Assembly (NCBI GenBank): GCA_963969495.1
Contig: OZ018317.1
Span: 218,712,651-218,776,650 of the forward strand
DNA: 64,000 nt
Source of the DNA: Ceratothoa steindachneri
Taxonomy: Eukaryota > Arthropoda > Malacostraca > Isopoda > Cymothoidae
Reading direction: 5' to 3'
Shown: piece by piece, positions 48,251 to 61,429 of the stretch
How positions within the stretch are numbered: position 1 is the first letter of the stretch
Layout of the letters: the number at the start of each line of letters is the position of its first letter
Notes under the pieces: generated by a model
The model's database searches: none
What the model saw: only the letters and a program-made list of their open reading frames with translations
What the model was told of the DNA's origin: nothing
Position numbers and translations under genes: made by a program

Positions 48251-48954
48251 TAAAGAGCTAAACATCATGCTTCAAGAATAATGGCCTAGCAGAGATGTAG
48301 TTCTCGGAGAACCCACCATCAGGGAAAGTCCTTCAGATGAAATACGGGCCAGATGAAGATGCACCAGCGACCGCTTTTCCAAGAAACAAATAGGAAAGAG
48401 AGGAAAAGAACATGATCCCGGAATCAACCCCAGCCCCTCAAAAGTCCCTAAACAGGGCCCCGAGAATTAAGGCGAGGAAGAAAAGGGAAGCGAGTGCGAA
48501 AGGATCAGCCAGAAGAATCAAGCAGGCTGAGGGCAACATCTTAAACTCTGCTTCTTCATCTGAGGAAGAACAAGAGTGCTCCCAACCTCTTAAGATCCAT
48601 GAGAGAGCGAGGAGGAGCAAGAGCAGAACAAGAAATATGATGGCGATAAGATTAAAATTAAATTCTACAGAAAAGCTGAAACCTCTTTCCCAGAGGACGC
48701 CAAGAGAGGGGAAATCATCGAAGGAGTAAAAACTGGCATGCTGAAATGGTCTTATGACTCATCAGACCAGGAAGCGCTAATCGACACAACGCTCATGGAG
48801 GCCGAAATAAAACTCTATAGCGACCCCTGCCTCGCCGTAAGCGAAGCTGAATTGATTAAAATTAGGAACGGAAAAACATACGTAACAAAAACTACTAGAA
48901 GAAGACACACACACACACAAACCCAAAAGCACCAGACAACACGAACAATACATT

Positions 48955-51658
48955 AAGAATACTCACCGTTAACGTCAATGGGTGGGAATGGAAACACATT
49001 CCTTACGGAAACATATTCCGTAAAGTAGATCTCGACCTAATCCTCATCACTGAACACGGCGTTAACACAAACACAAACAGAATAAAGATACTAAACTACA
49101 CAGTTATGAACAAAAACCACACACAGGAACGTTACGATAGCGCAGCCATCGCGACCCGAAACAATATTACATACCGAACACTCCCAAACCCAGATGAGTC
49201 ATTTGTGGCGGTTAAAATACCAACTCTGGTTGGAAACTTAATCGTGTCGGCTGCCTATCAACCTCCACGACGTAAATACCTGCCGATCCCTAACTTTTAC
49301 AATATCTTCGGGCGCGGGAAACTGACATTGCTTGGCGATGATCTAAATGCCAGATGCGGTGCACCAGGCTATAGAAGCACCGACCAAAGAGGAAGAAACC
49401 TGTAACTGCTACTCGAAAGAGACAGACTCCAGAGGGCCGGGTTAGATTTCCAGACCTTTTTAACACAACATTCGGCAACTAAACCGAACATTGTGTTAAT
49501 GAGCAAAAACTTCCCCTTCAACATCATCAATGAGCCCGGACCAGTGGTACCGAGCGACCATATCCTGATTCTCAACACGTTCTACTTGCTCCACTACTCA
49601 AGCCTGTTTCACTTAAAAAATTACGCTAAAGCTAACTTGGAGCTATATAGAGAAAAACTCAGTTCATATCATCTAACTAACCTGGGAGACACTAATCTCG
49701 AAGAGATTGATGAGGAGATAAACAAAATCACCAACTCCTCATAAAAGCTGACCATAGATCCGTTCCCAGAATCTCCTATAAATTGCCGTCACAACTTAGG
49801 TGGACGGACGAGATGAAAGAAATCGCCCGGGAAACATAGAGAAATCTATGAAGAGATCGGCACGACAGGCACCAATCGGGAAAGGACAGCCAGAATGAGG
49901 CATCTAGGTGAGGAACTAAAAAACACAATAATTGCAAAACAAAGAGCAATCTAGAATGACATCATTGATAGGCTAGACAGGGAGAACAATCCCGCAAGGT
50001 TTTGTAATAACATCCGAAGAATTAGGGAATGGTCTCCCAGACCCACAACCCAAATCAAAGATGGAGACGACATCATTGATGACCCAGAGTGCCTCAAGAA
50101 AATTTCGAGCTCACTGGCAAGAGATTTTCAGTATATCCCCTGAGGAGAATGACCAGGACTTCGAAGACTAATTGCTCGATGAATTCGGCACAGTCATACA
50201 TAGAACCCAGCCACACTCGTAAGTATCTCAGGAAAGAGTGATTGTTGACCACGGATGCCCAATAACTGTCGAAGAGACCTTGAACACCATAAAGTCCTTC
50301 AAGCAGAGGGCACCAGATGGTCTGGGATTACGAAGAATAACCTCAAAAATGCTCCAAGGCAAATTATTCAGGGTTTGGCGAACACAATGAACGCCACTCT
50401 GAATACAGGCTACTTCCCTGACGGGTACAAAATGGTCAAAATCATCTTTATTCCGAAGGAAAACATGCCCCCAGACCAGGGGGCTAACTATCGCTCGATC
50501 TCTCTTTTTGAGATACAAGGAAAAATCTTCGAGAAGATTATAGCAGATAGGCTACAAGCTAAACTGAGCGAGTTAGGAGCGCACAACCCCCAACAATATG
50601 GGTTCCGCTCCTAATAAAAAAAGTAGCATATTCCCAAGCGAACAGGTTCTATGTAGACATTGTGGTGTTGAGGGGCGTGCAAAAGGACTTCGATAAAATC
50701 TGGCTGGAAGGACTTTAATACAAGATCCTGAACCTCCAGCTAGACCCAATCCCGGAAAGGATCCTTTGTAACTTCAGTCATGGACAGATGGGCTTGTCTC
50801 ATGATTGAAGGCTACAGAGGCCCTGAATTCGAACTGAAGGTGGGCGTTCCTCATGGAAGCTGCCTGAGTCCTCTGCTTTACCTGGTCTTTACAATCGACC
50901 TCCCAACTCCGGTACACAGGGACACGATGTATTTGCAATTCGCAGATGACATCACTCAAATTTTCCTATGCTCGGAGAGGAAAGCAAGGGCACATGAGGT
51001 TCGCACAATAGTGGAAATCAACAACATCAGCCAGTACGAAAGACGATGGAAGATCAGGACCAACAGGGACAAATTCAAGATCGTCCCGCTGAGCCGCTAG
51101 TTGACATGGCCCATCATCAAAGATGGGAGGAAATACTGCTACTCCGCCGAAAGCACCGTACTGGGGCTTAAAATCATCGACCATGGATACTCGAGACACC
51201 ACACGGAGAGGCGAAACCTGGCAAGGAGAGAAATCTCCAAGCTATACAGGTTTAGAGATCTTAGCTCGGCCAACATCAGGAAAATATATCTGATGTATGT
51301 CCGGGCTAAGCTCATCTACCCCGCAGTGGTTACTCAAGCGGCCAGCAAATCTTCGATGAAAAGGCTACAACGTGTCCAGAACACTGCTTCTCTGCTTATC
51401 AACAAAGTCAGAAGGCGTGATCACCTTAGTCAAAGAGATTTGCACAGGAGGAAACGTTTGGAGCCTATCAATGTCGTCACCCCAAAACTTGGAAAAAAGG
51501 TCTGGTCCACTCTAACGAATGGTGTCATTCCTGAGCTACAGGGAACAGGTGGTAGGCTTAATATACCTGCAAGGCTACGGGCAAAAGTCTCACGCCAACG
51601 TCGGCTCCCGAGCACAAAACTATGCCCACAAGAAGACATTACACCAATTTATACATAG
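48955..51658 (+). pseudogene. LINE copy B ORF2 (endonuclease and reverse transcriptase)
   Basis: The endonuclease begins with LRILTVNVNG, then DLDLILITEHGVNTNTNRIK, YQPPRRKYLPIPNFYN, LLGDDLNARCGAPGYRS (GDLNAR-like, with GDD) and VPSDHILIL (catalytic His), spanning 48955-49600. The RT is broken into frames: LKNAPRQIIQGLANTMNATL, NTGYFPDGYKMVKIIFIPKE, NYRSISLFEIQGKIFEKIIA, QQYGFRS, then from 50780 VGVPHGSCLSPLLYLVFTID and LQFADDITQIF (FADD). The TAG at 51098 is followed in frame by the thumb and a C-terminal region (LYRFRDLSSANIRKIYLMY, RLQRVQNTASLLINK) ending at 51658. Copy B therefore shows the C-terminus that copy A lacks. Confidence 0.83.
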
Positions 51659-52249
51659 ACAAAACAACATATAAGAACATTTCATCAATACATACATAAA
51701 TGAAACAACAAACAATACAATTAATTCAACACAAGAAACACGAGGTAAATTGTTGGCAAATAGAGCTAACAAAGGCTTTAAAGCTGAATATTTGCAACAA
51801 AAATAAGTACAACCAATCAATTGAAAACAAACAATAAGAATAACACTAAAGCTCATGAGATTACACAAACATAGGATAGAAAGTTCAAACAAACAACAAA
51901 AGCAAAGATAAAAAAATAAATAAAAATAAAGCGATGCCCTCCCTACTAGGGCAAAATACCCCCCCTCCCCCTACTTTAATTTTCACCTACTATATCTTCC
52001 ACTATCCCAACTTCTACTAAAAAACTGAGTATATCATCTTCAAAACCATGAAAAAACTTACAAAAATGGGTTTATATATGCATTATTATCTTAACATAAG
52101 AATGTTTTAGGACCAATCAGAAGATGGGCTCATACTACAACCAAGGCAGAAAGATGAAAAACCAAGCATTTATGTAAAGAAGATATAAGGAAGATGAAAA
52201 AGTCCTCAAAGCCATCATACAAAGTAATGTTATCCCCACCGATCAAATA
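51659..52249. other. LINE copy B 3' region and junction
   Basis: A-rich, Asn/Lys-type composition and no coding match. It is probably the 3' untranslated region of copy B, running into a PLE fragment. Confidence 0.5.
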
Positions 52250-52690
52250 AGCCATATTAAATTAGTAATTTATTACAGACCAAAGAAACTTGCGCCTTCG
52301 TCATAAAGAATATCTGCCTTCCCGCGACGTGCCACTTGCAAGAGTGTAATTCTCTTGTACGAATATAAATGCAACGTCGGTGACTGTGAACATCGCACTT
52401 CCTCGTACATTGAGATGACTTCTACAACACTGTCTAGGTAACTAACATCATATCTTCAAGACGGAGCAATCAAACGCCATACTGCAAAACATCGGACGAC
52501 CCTCACCCGAGAAATGTTAAATAGAAATACAACAATCATTCTCCGAGAGGTGATCCACGAGGAGCTGAATCAGTCACTATATGGAAGTGAAACCCACAAA
52601 TAAACACCCAGCTCCAGCCAGAAACCAGTTTGTCTACCACGCAAGGTCGTAATACCGGCCTCATTACATCATAGCCCGCCTTCCGTTTAC
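52250..52690 (+). pseudogene. GIY-YIG end of a third type of Penelope-like element
   Basis: A plus frame near 52345-52540 reads LLYEYKCNVGDCEHRTSSYI, then EMTSTTLSR-LTSYLQDGAI, and LTREMLNRNTTIILREV. The pattern VVYEYKCxxGDCE-SYIGMTxxTLSRRL with an HLQxGAIKxH follow-on is a PLE GIY-YIG domain with a CxxxxC insert. It differs clearly from those at 181, 9395, 40174 and 59060. The YIG Gly is Glu here and one stop replaces an Arg, so it is inactive. The RT is absent. Confidence 0.7.
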
Positions 52691-52739
52691 CTTGCCTTCT
52701 TTGCTGATCATTTAATTTTTGCATTCGCCTGTCTTTCGC

Positions 52740-54066
52740 CGATTTAGTCTAATTTTAATCTTTATAAAATTTCTCGGTATTCTTGATACTTTATGAGATA
52801 AGTGAGGAAATGTGTAGTAGGTGTGATATGGGTGAAAGAGTTGTTAGGGTTTTGGTCGCCCTGGTTATGAGGGCATTGCATTTCTCCTTTTCTCATGTTT
52901 CCTAATTTGCCTCCAATGTCTCCACTGTTGGCGTTGTGCCGGTCTGATTATTCCTTTTATAAATATATCTATAGTTGTTTTATTTTTATTTTCAATTATT
53001 CCTCCGCAATGGCATTCAACCGTTTCAATTTAATTTTATGCTAACTCTGTTTTTCTCTCTATTAATTTCAGTAATTTCATTTTTGTAGGCATTTCGCCTC
53101 TTTTGTGTATTTTTATTTTTGTCTATTTTTTGGTTTTATTTATTTTTATTTTTCCCTTTTTGGGCACCTCGCCTCTTTTATTTATTTTTATTTTGTCAAT
53201 TTATTTAGTGGGCACTTCGTTTCCTTTTTGTTCATCTCTCGTTTAGTTTTGTAGTTGTTTTTATTGGTTTTTATCTCTTCTTGTTTTTGTATTTTGTCTA
53301 TTTCGGTCATTTAAATATCGGGTTAATCGCCTCTCTCGCGCAGATTCTTTCCCTTGGGAATAATGATGTACTTGCAACCTTGTGTTGCCGCTGCTGCGAT
53401 ATTGCGATGTTATCGTTATCGAGCGTAGGGATGATTGCTCTTTCCACCTTTTCCCAGGTTTTTCTCCCTAGCATTTGGACTTCCATATTAATTGGCTTCA
53501 GCCCTGCTCTTGGATGAAGGACTGTTTGATTAATACCGTCGTTTCTTCTAGCGCCAGCTGTTAGCAGGGTGGCCTTGTTTTTTACTCTCTGTATCGTCCT
53601 GAGAGAGGTACAACTAGCCATCTGCGTTTCTATTGCCGCATTAAGATCTCCCAACCTGTAGAGTTTCCGAAGTTGTTTTTTTTTGTCTAGGGAGACTCTA
53701 GTGTTGACGTGGGCTTTGTATCCAGACTTGGTGAAACGTAAACCCAGGACTTTATCATCTTCTGAGTATGGGTAGAGGTCGTCGTAGACGATGACATTGT
53801 CTAGTTTTCGACGATTCATTGGGATTATCTGGAATTTCTGGCGGTTAGTTTTTATCTGCCACTTTTTCTCATATATGTTGATGTTTATTTCGGCAGCTGT
53901 CCCCCTTGCTTGAACTCCGGTGTTCCTGTAGGAACTAGGGACGATTTGAGTGATGTTGTCTGCGAATTGCAGATACATCGTATCGTCCCTTACTGGAGCA
54001 GAGAGGTCTATTGTGTACACGAGGTACAGTAATGGACTCAGACAGCAGCCTTGCATTGTCATTTGT
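52740..54066 (-). mobile_element. 5'-truncated jockey-like LINE, copy C
   Basis: An open minus-strand frame from 54062 to 53307 (251 codons) starts inside the RT at GCCLSPLLYLVYTIDLSAPV. It carries YLQFADNITQIV (FADD changed to FADN), then YEKKWQIKTNRQKFQIIPMN, KLYRLGDLNAAIETQMASC and the C-terminal end AREAINPIFK. The rest (about 52740-53306) is A-rich 3' untranslated sequence with short repeated AAATAAAAATAAAT blocks. Truncation at the 5' side is the normal outcome of LINE insertion. The frame is intact, so this is the youngest-looking LINE piece here, although the catalytic Asp change would kill RT activity. Confidence 0.82.
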
Positions 54067-56100
54067 GTGAAATGTGAATAGGTGATATTTGTTTTCGTGT
54101 TAACTATTTAATCCTCTTTAAAAATGGAATGCGTAAATAATGAAAGGCAATTAGTGTGCTCATGCATAATTTGTGATGATTTAAAAAATGGCTTTGCATC
54201 TTATGATTTTAATAGAAAGAAAGATATTTTAAACGCCCGTAGGCCTACATTTGCATTAGATATTATTGTAACTGGAAAAAATAATAATAATAAAATGTAT
54301 GATGACATTGACTGGCTAACTGGTTGTTCAGCTCTAAATAAAGTGTTTAGTTAGCCTTGTTGTTTATTCGCAAAGGAGAAAAATGTCTGGAATCTTCATG
54401 GTTATTGTGATGTTTTTAATATACATAAAGCTGTTAAAAAACATAGTTTGTCTGAGTCATTTAATTAACATCTGCGTTATGTGAAGGAACATTTGGAAAA
54501 GTGAGAATTGAATATTTACTTAGTAATCAAAAGAAGATCAATGATAACCGGATAATGAACTTGTTAAAAATAACAGAAATGTAATGAAACGCTATATAAT
54601 TGCCGTAATTTGGGGAAATCAAAATAAGTTGGCATTTAGAGGAGACAATGAATCGGATACGTCATCGAATAAAGGTAACTGTGTAGAATTAATATACCTT
54701 CTGAAAAGAATATGATGACAATTCATCAAACTTTTTGGAGAATTCTTCGTCATTTTCTGGATTATCAAATTTAATACAAAGTGATCTCATAAACTCCATT
54801 GCATTTGTCTTACTCGATAAAATTAAAGAAATGATTATACAAGCAAAATTCATCGCACTAATGCTCGAGGAAACTAATGACCCAGCTAATTTATGTCAAC
54901 TATCTTTCATGATTCGTTATTCTTTAAACCACAATATTCATGATAGATTCATGGAATTCGCGGATTTGTATAGTGATAAAACGGCAGATACTATTTGTAA
55001 GATAGTAGTAGACCAATTGCAGAATCTCAAATGTAAAAAAAAAGTTGAGTGCTCAGATTTATGATGGATGGTGAAATGATTGGACTTCAATCACGAGTAA
55101 AAAAAAGTATACCCAAATGCAGTTTTCATACACTGTTTTGCTCACAAATTAAATTTGGTTCTTTCACAATCAGTGTCCAAAATAAGTGAATGTAAAGGCT
55201 TTTACATGAGTCTAGTGGATTAGCAACTTTTTTAGTCGCTTGTCTAAAAAAACACATGCTCTTAACCAAGAAAGTACTTTAAAAAAGCTTCCTAGAATTT
55301 GTCACACACGATGGAATTATAATCCTAGGCTAGTAGAAACTGTTTATGAATGGAGGACATCCCTCGTTAGCCTTAATGAAAAGATGGCAGACACTAGTAA
55401 TAACTGGGACCAAGAATCTTACAATGCTGCTTCTGGAGTTTTATTGTCACTTAAAAAATGTAATTTTTGCCTTCCCCTCAATGTGTTTAAAGCAATTTTT
55501 CCTTTCTCTGATACTCTATGTAATGTTTTGCAAGCCAAATAAGTGACATTGGCTATTGTATTAAAGAAATTAAATAATTTAAAACTTCTACAACGTAATA
55601 AAAATAATTTCGATTGCATATGGGAAGAAAAAGACTAAAAGGATATATTGACACAAAGACTATACAAACAGTTGATATTATAATCGAGCATCTTGAATCA
55701 AGATTTAAAAATTTGGATAAGCTGAAATTTTTGGAGCTGTAAAATTCGGAATTATTCCCTATATTTGCCAAAAAATTCTAAACAAGCTTTAACTTCATTA
55801 CAAAATGCTTACTGTACTGTTTTTGATTTCATTTCTCTAAAATCACAAACTCAAAGTTGTTTACATGGCAGATAATTTCAGTAATATGAAAACCATTTAA
55901 ATTATAAAATTCATAAGTTCAAATGAAATGATTAAGAATGCAAATGGCGAAGTCTACAATCTCTGTTATTTATTGCTGACGTTTCGGCAACAAATCCAAA
56001 AATAAAACGCAGTTTCTAATCATTAAAACGAATCAAAACCCATGCAAGAAACTCGCATTCTCAAGAAGGACTTAAAGATTTAGTTTTACTTTCCAGCGGC
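54067..56100 (+). pseudogene. hAT-type transposase relic with TTF-type zinc finger
   Basis: From 54124: RPTFALDIIVTGKNNNNKMY, DDIDWLTGCSALNKVFS, a stop, PCCLFAKEKNVWNLHGYCDV. WLxGCSxxNKLFCxPCLLF is the TTF-type zinc finger that precedes hAT transposases of the DUF4371 group. Further on come FIALMLEETNDPANLCQLSF (first Asp replaced by Glu) and FMEFADLYSDKTADTICKIV, then LKKLPRICHTRWNYNPRLVE (the RW motif) at about 55280-55345. Stops and frameshifts occur throughout; the C-terminal dimerisation region after about 55760 is barely recognisable. Its left side meets the truncated LINE copy C at 54066. Terminal repeats were not found. Confidence 0.7.
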
Positions 56101-56311
56101 AGTCCCTCCTTTTCTTTCACAATGGACTGCCAAGAAAGAATGCAGGCAGCTGAAAATTGACAGCTCCTGGTTGGAGGGCGTTGATAGGGGCCAACTCTCC
56201 AAGGGCAGCAAGGGATGCAAGGCCTGTCAGTCCTTTCCAATTAAAATCCTGCACTAATGCACTAAGAGCGTACACGGGTCATTCATTGTACGTTGCCCCA
56301 TCTCTATAACA
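56101..56311. other. junction before a GC-rich element
   Basis: Composition changes from AT-rich to GC-rich across this short interval. No coding match. Confidence 0.5.
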
Positions 56312-57963
56312 ATGGATGCCGGTTCGTCGTCTTTAGGTGAAAAAGGAATCTTAAATGGGATCTATGATGTCTCGGAAGGGGGAATGAGCACATGGAGGCC
56401 CACCTGAGATAGACATGGTCCCTGAGGTAACCCCGCCTCAGACGGTCGGATCTTCCATGGGGTCGAATCGGGGCTTTATGCCAAGCACAGAACCAGTGTC
56501 CGCCCCTATGCAAGCTCCTTCTCAAATGGCTTGGGTCTCCAAGGCCTCTAGAGGAGAGGAGGGATATCCTCCCCCGGCTGGTGCTCCTATGATAGGCGAG
56601 ACCTTCTCTATTTCAGAGAAGGATCTTGCTGAGGCCGGCCCATCTGGCCTGGGGGCTACTGCCGGCCGGGGAGAAAACAGATTCATTCCCTGCCCGCCTT
56701 TTCTAAAAAGAACAAGAAAAGGACGAAACAGACTCGGAGCTCCAATCCTGCCGCCGAGACAAACGGGCGTGCTGCCGTTTTGGTAAGCGACCAAACCAAA
56801 ATCGGCACGAGAGGCTCCGTTGCTCCCCCAGGTGGGGTGTTCCAGGCGAAGACCAGAACTACGCAGAGCGGAGCTTCGATTACGTCGGAGACCCTCATTC
56901 AGAGTCTACCTGGCGCTTTCAATTCCGCCGGATTCAAACGCTTCCTTGCAATGTTAAGCAAGATGCCCTCTGCTCCTGGCTACTCCATGCATACGAGCAT
57001 GGCCGTTTCCTCGCCATTTGGAACCTTTCTGCGGATTCTACCCACCCCGGGGGCTTCCCTGGTAATGCAATAGGCAGGAAGGGTTCACACCTAGCCCTGG
57101 CTAAAACCAGGGCTCCCCTCCCTTCTCTCAGCGTGACTGTTTCTCGTAAGATTAAACGGCCGCACGCCTCCACCGAGTGGTTAGACTCACAGGAGGTAAC
57201 ACCCCTTAAGATGGTCGCGAAGCCATCTTCCTGGGTTCCTAAAACTGTTCCCCGAGAGGAGGAGAGTATTAAAGGAGCTTCTGCTCCTTCGCCCACACCC
57301 AGTGTTAGGCTGAGTGGCTAGAAGATGGTGCATCCTCCAAAACAGCTACCCCCGCCTCCGAAAACACCCCGGCGCTTGCCTAAGGTTTCGAGGTGGAAGG
57401 GAGGAAAAGACTCTCATGACGAGCCAAACCTACCCTGATAAGTCCTCAAAGGCGGCAGCGCCTTTAGCGCATTGTCCGGCAAACATCGCCCAGAGCTCTG
57501 CCTCCGGAAAGCGTACGGCGATTCCCGTGAGGGTCTTCTCTTCGAAGAGGGCCCCTGCATCTCCTCCGAGCCACGGACTCTGGGCCAACTAGGAGGGGCT
57601 GCGGAGGCCCTTCTCTTCCCATTCCCCGTTACTATATTTTTGCAACTGCACCTGGATAAGAGGTATACCGTTATTCCTGCGTACATTTCACCGTCAGCCA
57701 ACTTTGACGCGGGGGACTTAGGCCGCATCGTGGCACGGTTGCTGAGGCCCTTTCTCTTCCTCGAAGATTTAAACGGTAGACGCCCCCTCGGGGGAGACTA
57801 CTCGATTAATCCCAGGGGTCAAGTACTTGCCGACCTGATCAACGAGCTGAAGATAGGTTTCATAAATGTGGGTGAGTTTACGAATTCCTGGCGAGAACCG
57901 CTTCATTTTCCTGTATCGGCTTTATTGAGCTCACGGCGAGCCGTTTTGGTGAAACTGGGCTAG
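56312..57963 (+). mobile_element. GC-rich jockey-type LINE fragment (ORF1 and endonuclease)
   Basis: The region is much richer in G and C than its flanks. Frames at 56312, 56415 (Pro/Gly-rich, 123 codons), 56780 and 57133 form a broken ORF1-like region. From about 57600 a frame carries VIPAYISPSANFDAGDLGRI, LRPFLFLEDLNGRRPLGGDY and NELKIGFINVGEFTN. This follows the jockey endonuclease pattern YxPPS-DL-PFLLLGDFNARHxLWG-NTGEPT; here GD of GDFNA is ED. The RT is missing: it ends near 57963 and a Tc1 fragment follows. It is not the same LINE family as copies A-C. Confidence 0.65.
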
Positions 57964-57999
57964 TGAGATGATTCAATACTGCAGTCACTTAAGGGGCAG

Positions 58000-58206
58000 T
58001 TGCCCGGAGATTTTTCAATCTCAATGCGTTGCAACTCTCATCGGTCTCTTTCAACGAGCTTCGAAGTCCTGCTGGATGTTTTTCCCTGCTTCTTGAATTC
58101 CGTCATGGTCCTTGAAAACCAAAGAGTTTAGCTGTTCTGGTGATGGTAGCTCCTGCAAATCGAGCTCCGGCAATTTCCTCCTTTTCGAACTCGAACTCAG
58201 TGAGCT
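58000..58206 (-). pseudogene. Tc1-like transposase N-terminal fragment
   Basis: The minus strand from 58206 reads MRELTEFEFEKEEIAGARFA, GATITRTAKLFGFQ, then in another frame TMTEFKKQGKTSSRTSKLVE and RDR-ELQRI. This is the paired helix-turn-helix start of a Tc1-type transposase: ELTEFERGxIxGARLAGASI-xTAxL, followed by V-TE-KHGKTSS. The catalytic domain is absent. Confidence 0.65.
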
Positions 58207-58327
58207 CACGCATCTTAGCATCTATACCACGATCTGAGGATAAATAGAAATAAACATTAAAGTTGATAAATAAAACTGTATCTACAATAAAAACAAAACA
58301 CTCCAATGAAATCTGGATGGATATTCG

Positions 58328-58330
<3 letters not shown>

Positions 58331-58371
<41 letters not shown>
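58331..58371. repeat. (TA)n microsatellite
   Basis: Short TA run downstream of the Tc1 fragment. Confidence 0.95.
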
Positions 58372-58373
<2 letters not shown>

Positions 58374-58839
58374 GTGTAAGAAGGAAACAGCCTTACTTGT
58401 ATGCACGAGTGGTTGAAGAACAGGTTGAATTTAGCTCTTACAAGCCTGAATTTTTTCTTCTCAATTTTACATATGCAATTCTTAATTGCGGGCGGAAGAT
58501 AGAAAATTAATTGGGATAGATCCCTTTTATTTAGAGTAACATTTGTTTATTTGGCTGTGAACTTTCACCTTTCCTAAGGCATCTCTGTATTCTGTATGCC
58601 TCCTTTACCAGGTGTGCGATGTTTATTCTGGGTCTACGTTGATTAGCTATTATGAGCTTCGTATGAATGGTGTTCTGCGGTGTGGAATATATACATGAAT
58701 CGCTCGTAGGTGGGGAGAAGACCCGTCTCAGTCCCCCGCTTCACTTTTCCCAGTTCTCACAATGTTTGGTGAGCCGAGGGGATATGAAACGGCGGGTGCC
58801 AAGGATGGATGATAGGAAGAGAAGGAGATGAAACGGGGT
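58372..58839. other. no recognisable gene
   Basis: No coding match. A PLE 3' flank is possible given the neighbour but not shown. Confidence 0.45.
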
Positions 58840-59062
58840 AAAAAGGATAAATATAGTAGTAGAGAAGAAGTTGATCTCAAGTAACCTTCTTATTTTAGCT
58901 GGCGATAGAAATGGAAATTTTCCATTTTGTTTGGACTAATTCCAATTAATTCAACGGTTATTTTTAGACATATGCACAAAAAACGCATTATTATTTATAG
59001 CTCTCCTAACATTGTATTTATGCTGATTAATACGGACAGATAATTGCTTTCCTGTATGTCCA
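58840..59062 (-). pseudogene. PLE GIY-YIG fragment, inverted copy
   Basis: The minus strand reads GKQLSVRINQHKYNVRRAIN, then NNAFFVHMSKNNR and INWN. This is the middle of a PLE GIY-YIG domain (VRIxEHKYxVR, ALFVHxxxxxHxINW). It is almost identical to the plus-strand copy that begins 40 bases away, so the two form a head-to-head inverted repeat. Confidence 0.7.
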
Positions 59063-59064
59063 AA

Positions 59065-59345
59065 ATATTAATCAGCGTATTAATCAGCATAAATACAATG
59101 TTAGGAGAGCTGTAAATAATAAGGGCTTTTTTGTTCATAAGTCCGAAAATAGCTACTTAATTAATTGGAATTCAGCAACATTTATTTTTCGCTCAAATGA
59201 CTCGATTAAAAGAAACCTTGTTGAATGTTCATGTATAGGCCAATTTAATAACTTAAAAATTTCCCCTGGACTTTTTAAAATTGATGCTGTTATGAAAAAA
59301 AAACTCATTCTTAAAGAAATTAGTTTCGACTTATGTGCCTAATTT
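59065..59345 (+). pseudogene. PLE GIY-YIG C-terminal fragment
   Basis: A plus frame reads INQRINQHKYNVRRAVNNKG, FFVHKSENSYLINWNSATFI and FRSNDSIKRNLVECSCI, ending at ISFDLCA before TAA at 59342. RNLVEC holds the position of the catalytic glutamate. The catalytic GIY and YIG strands are missing: the sequence begins at the inverted junction. The downstream tail contains the PLE 3' terminal block at 59690-59770. Confidence 0.72.
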
Positions 59346-59844
59346 TTTTTTGGCAATTTTTATTTTTATGTGCACTCGATTTGTCAATTTAATTATTGCA
59401 TTGATTTTGAATTAACATTATTTTATTTCTCTTCCTTTCTCCTTTTTCCTCTCCCCTCTCCCCTACCTATCTGCTTACTTCTCATGTCTCTCCTAATCTC
59501 CCTCTTTAGACTATCGCTTTATCCGTTAATCGTTTTAAACCTTTTGGCTCTGTTCCTGACTCTTTCTTGCCTCTCGGTTTGACCTTGTTACCTGTTATAG
59601 CTAAATCGTAAAGTGGATTTACCCTTCCCCCTCCTACTTCCTCATTGGTGATTTCTTGTCTTAGAAGCGCTCCTTTATCATTTTCTAGCTTATATATACC
59701 CTTATTATAATATTTTATCTTGTAGTTATCCTTGAGAATGAACTGAATAAAGTTCGAAAGTACTTACTTAGAAGCAACTTTTAATTTTTTCTTGCGGGAC
59801 ATTGTATTCATTACGAAACTCACGTGCTACTTTGTGAGTTATTC

Positions 59845-59850
<6 letters not shown>
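59346..59850 (+). mobile_element. PLE 3' untranslated tail
   Basis: A pyrimidine-rich stretch (59420-59580) is followed by the block TAGTTATCCTTGAGAATGAA at about 59724-59743 and TTCGAAAGTACTT, which is also found inverted at the start of the window (1-50). It marks the 3' end of this PLE family. Confidence 0.6.

Positions 59851-59913
<63 letters not shown>
59851..59913. repeat. (TA)n microsatellite, left of a pogo-like element
   Basis: TA run. The following 310 bases separate it from a second TA run at 60229. Confidence 0.95.

Positions 59914-61106
<1,193 letters not shown>

Positions 61107-61162
<56 letters not shown>
61107..61162. repeat. compound (TA)n-(TG)n microsatellite
   Basis: TA from 61107 to 61141, then TG to 61162. 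Confidence 0.96.
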
Positions 61163-61206
61163 GAAAACTCACAAACTATCGCGTGAGTAAGCCCTATGGG
61201 CTTTGT

Positions 61207-61210
<4 letters not shown>

Positions 61211-61270
<60 letters not shown>
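61211..61270. repeat. (TA)n microsatellite
   Basis: TA run 50 bases after the previous tract. Confidence 0.96.
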
Positions 61271-61273
<3 letters not shown>

Positions 61274-61429
61274 GAAAAACAACCAAAATTAAATATAGAA
61301 ACAAACATACAATTTTCATTCCCTTCCTCAACTCTCCACGCCCTGAATAATAATATCTGCCCTTCTTAATTATGTGACCGTTATAGATAAACCATTTGGA
61401 ACAGTCCCAAACCTCATAAAATAACATAA

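Larger units (their letters stand above)
46600..51660 (+). mobile_element. jockey-like LINE, long copy B
   Basis: About 5 kb: 5' untranslated region (46600-47310), ORF1 with zinc knuckles (47320-48010 and a charged tail to about 48950), endonuclease (48955-49740) and RT with thumb to 51658. It is the same family as copy A. It is complete at both coding ends but carries many stops. Its 5' end lies immediately next to the N-terminus of the minus-strand PLE. Confidence 0.83.
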
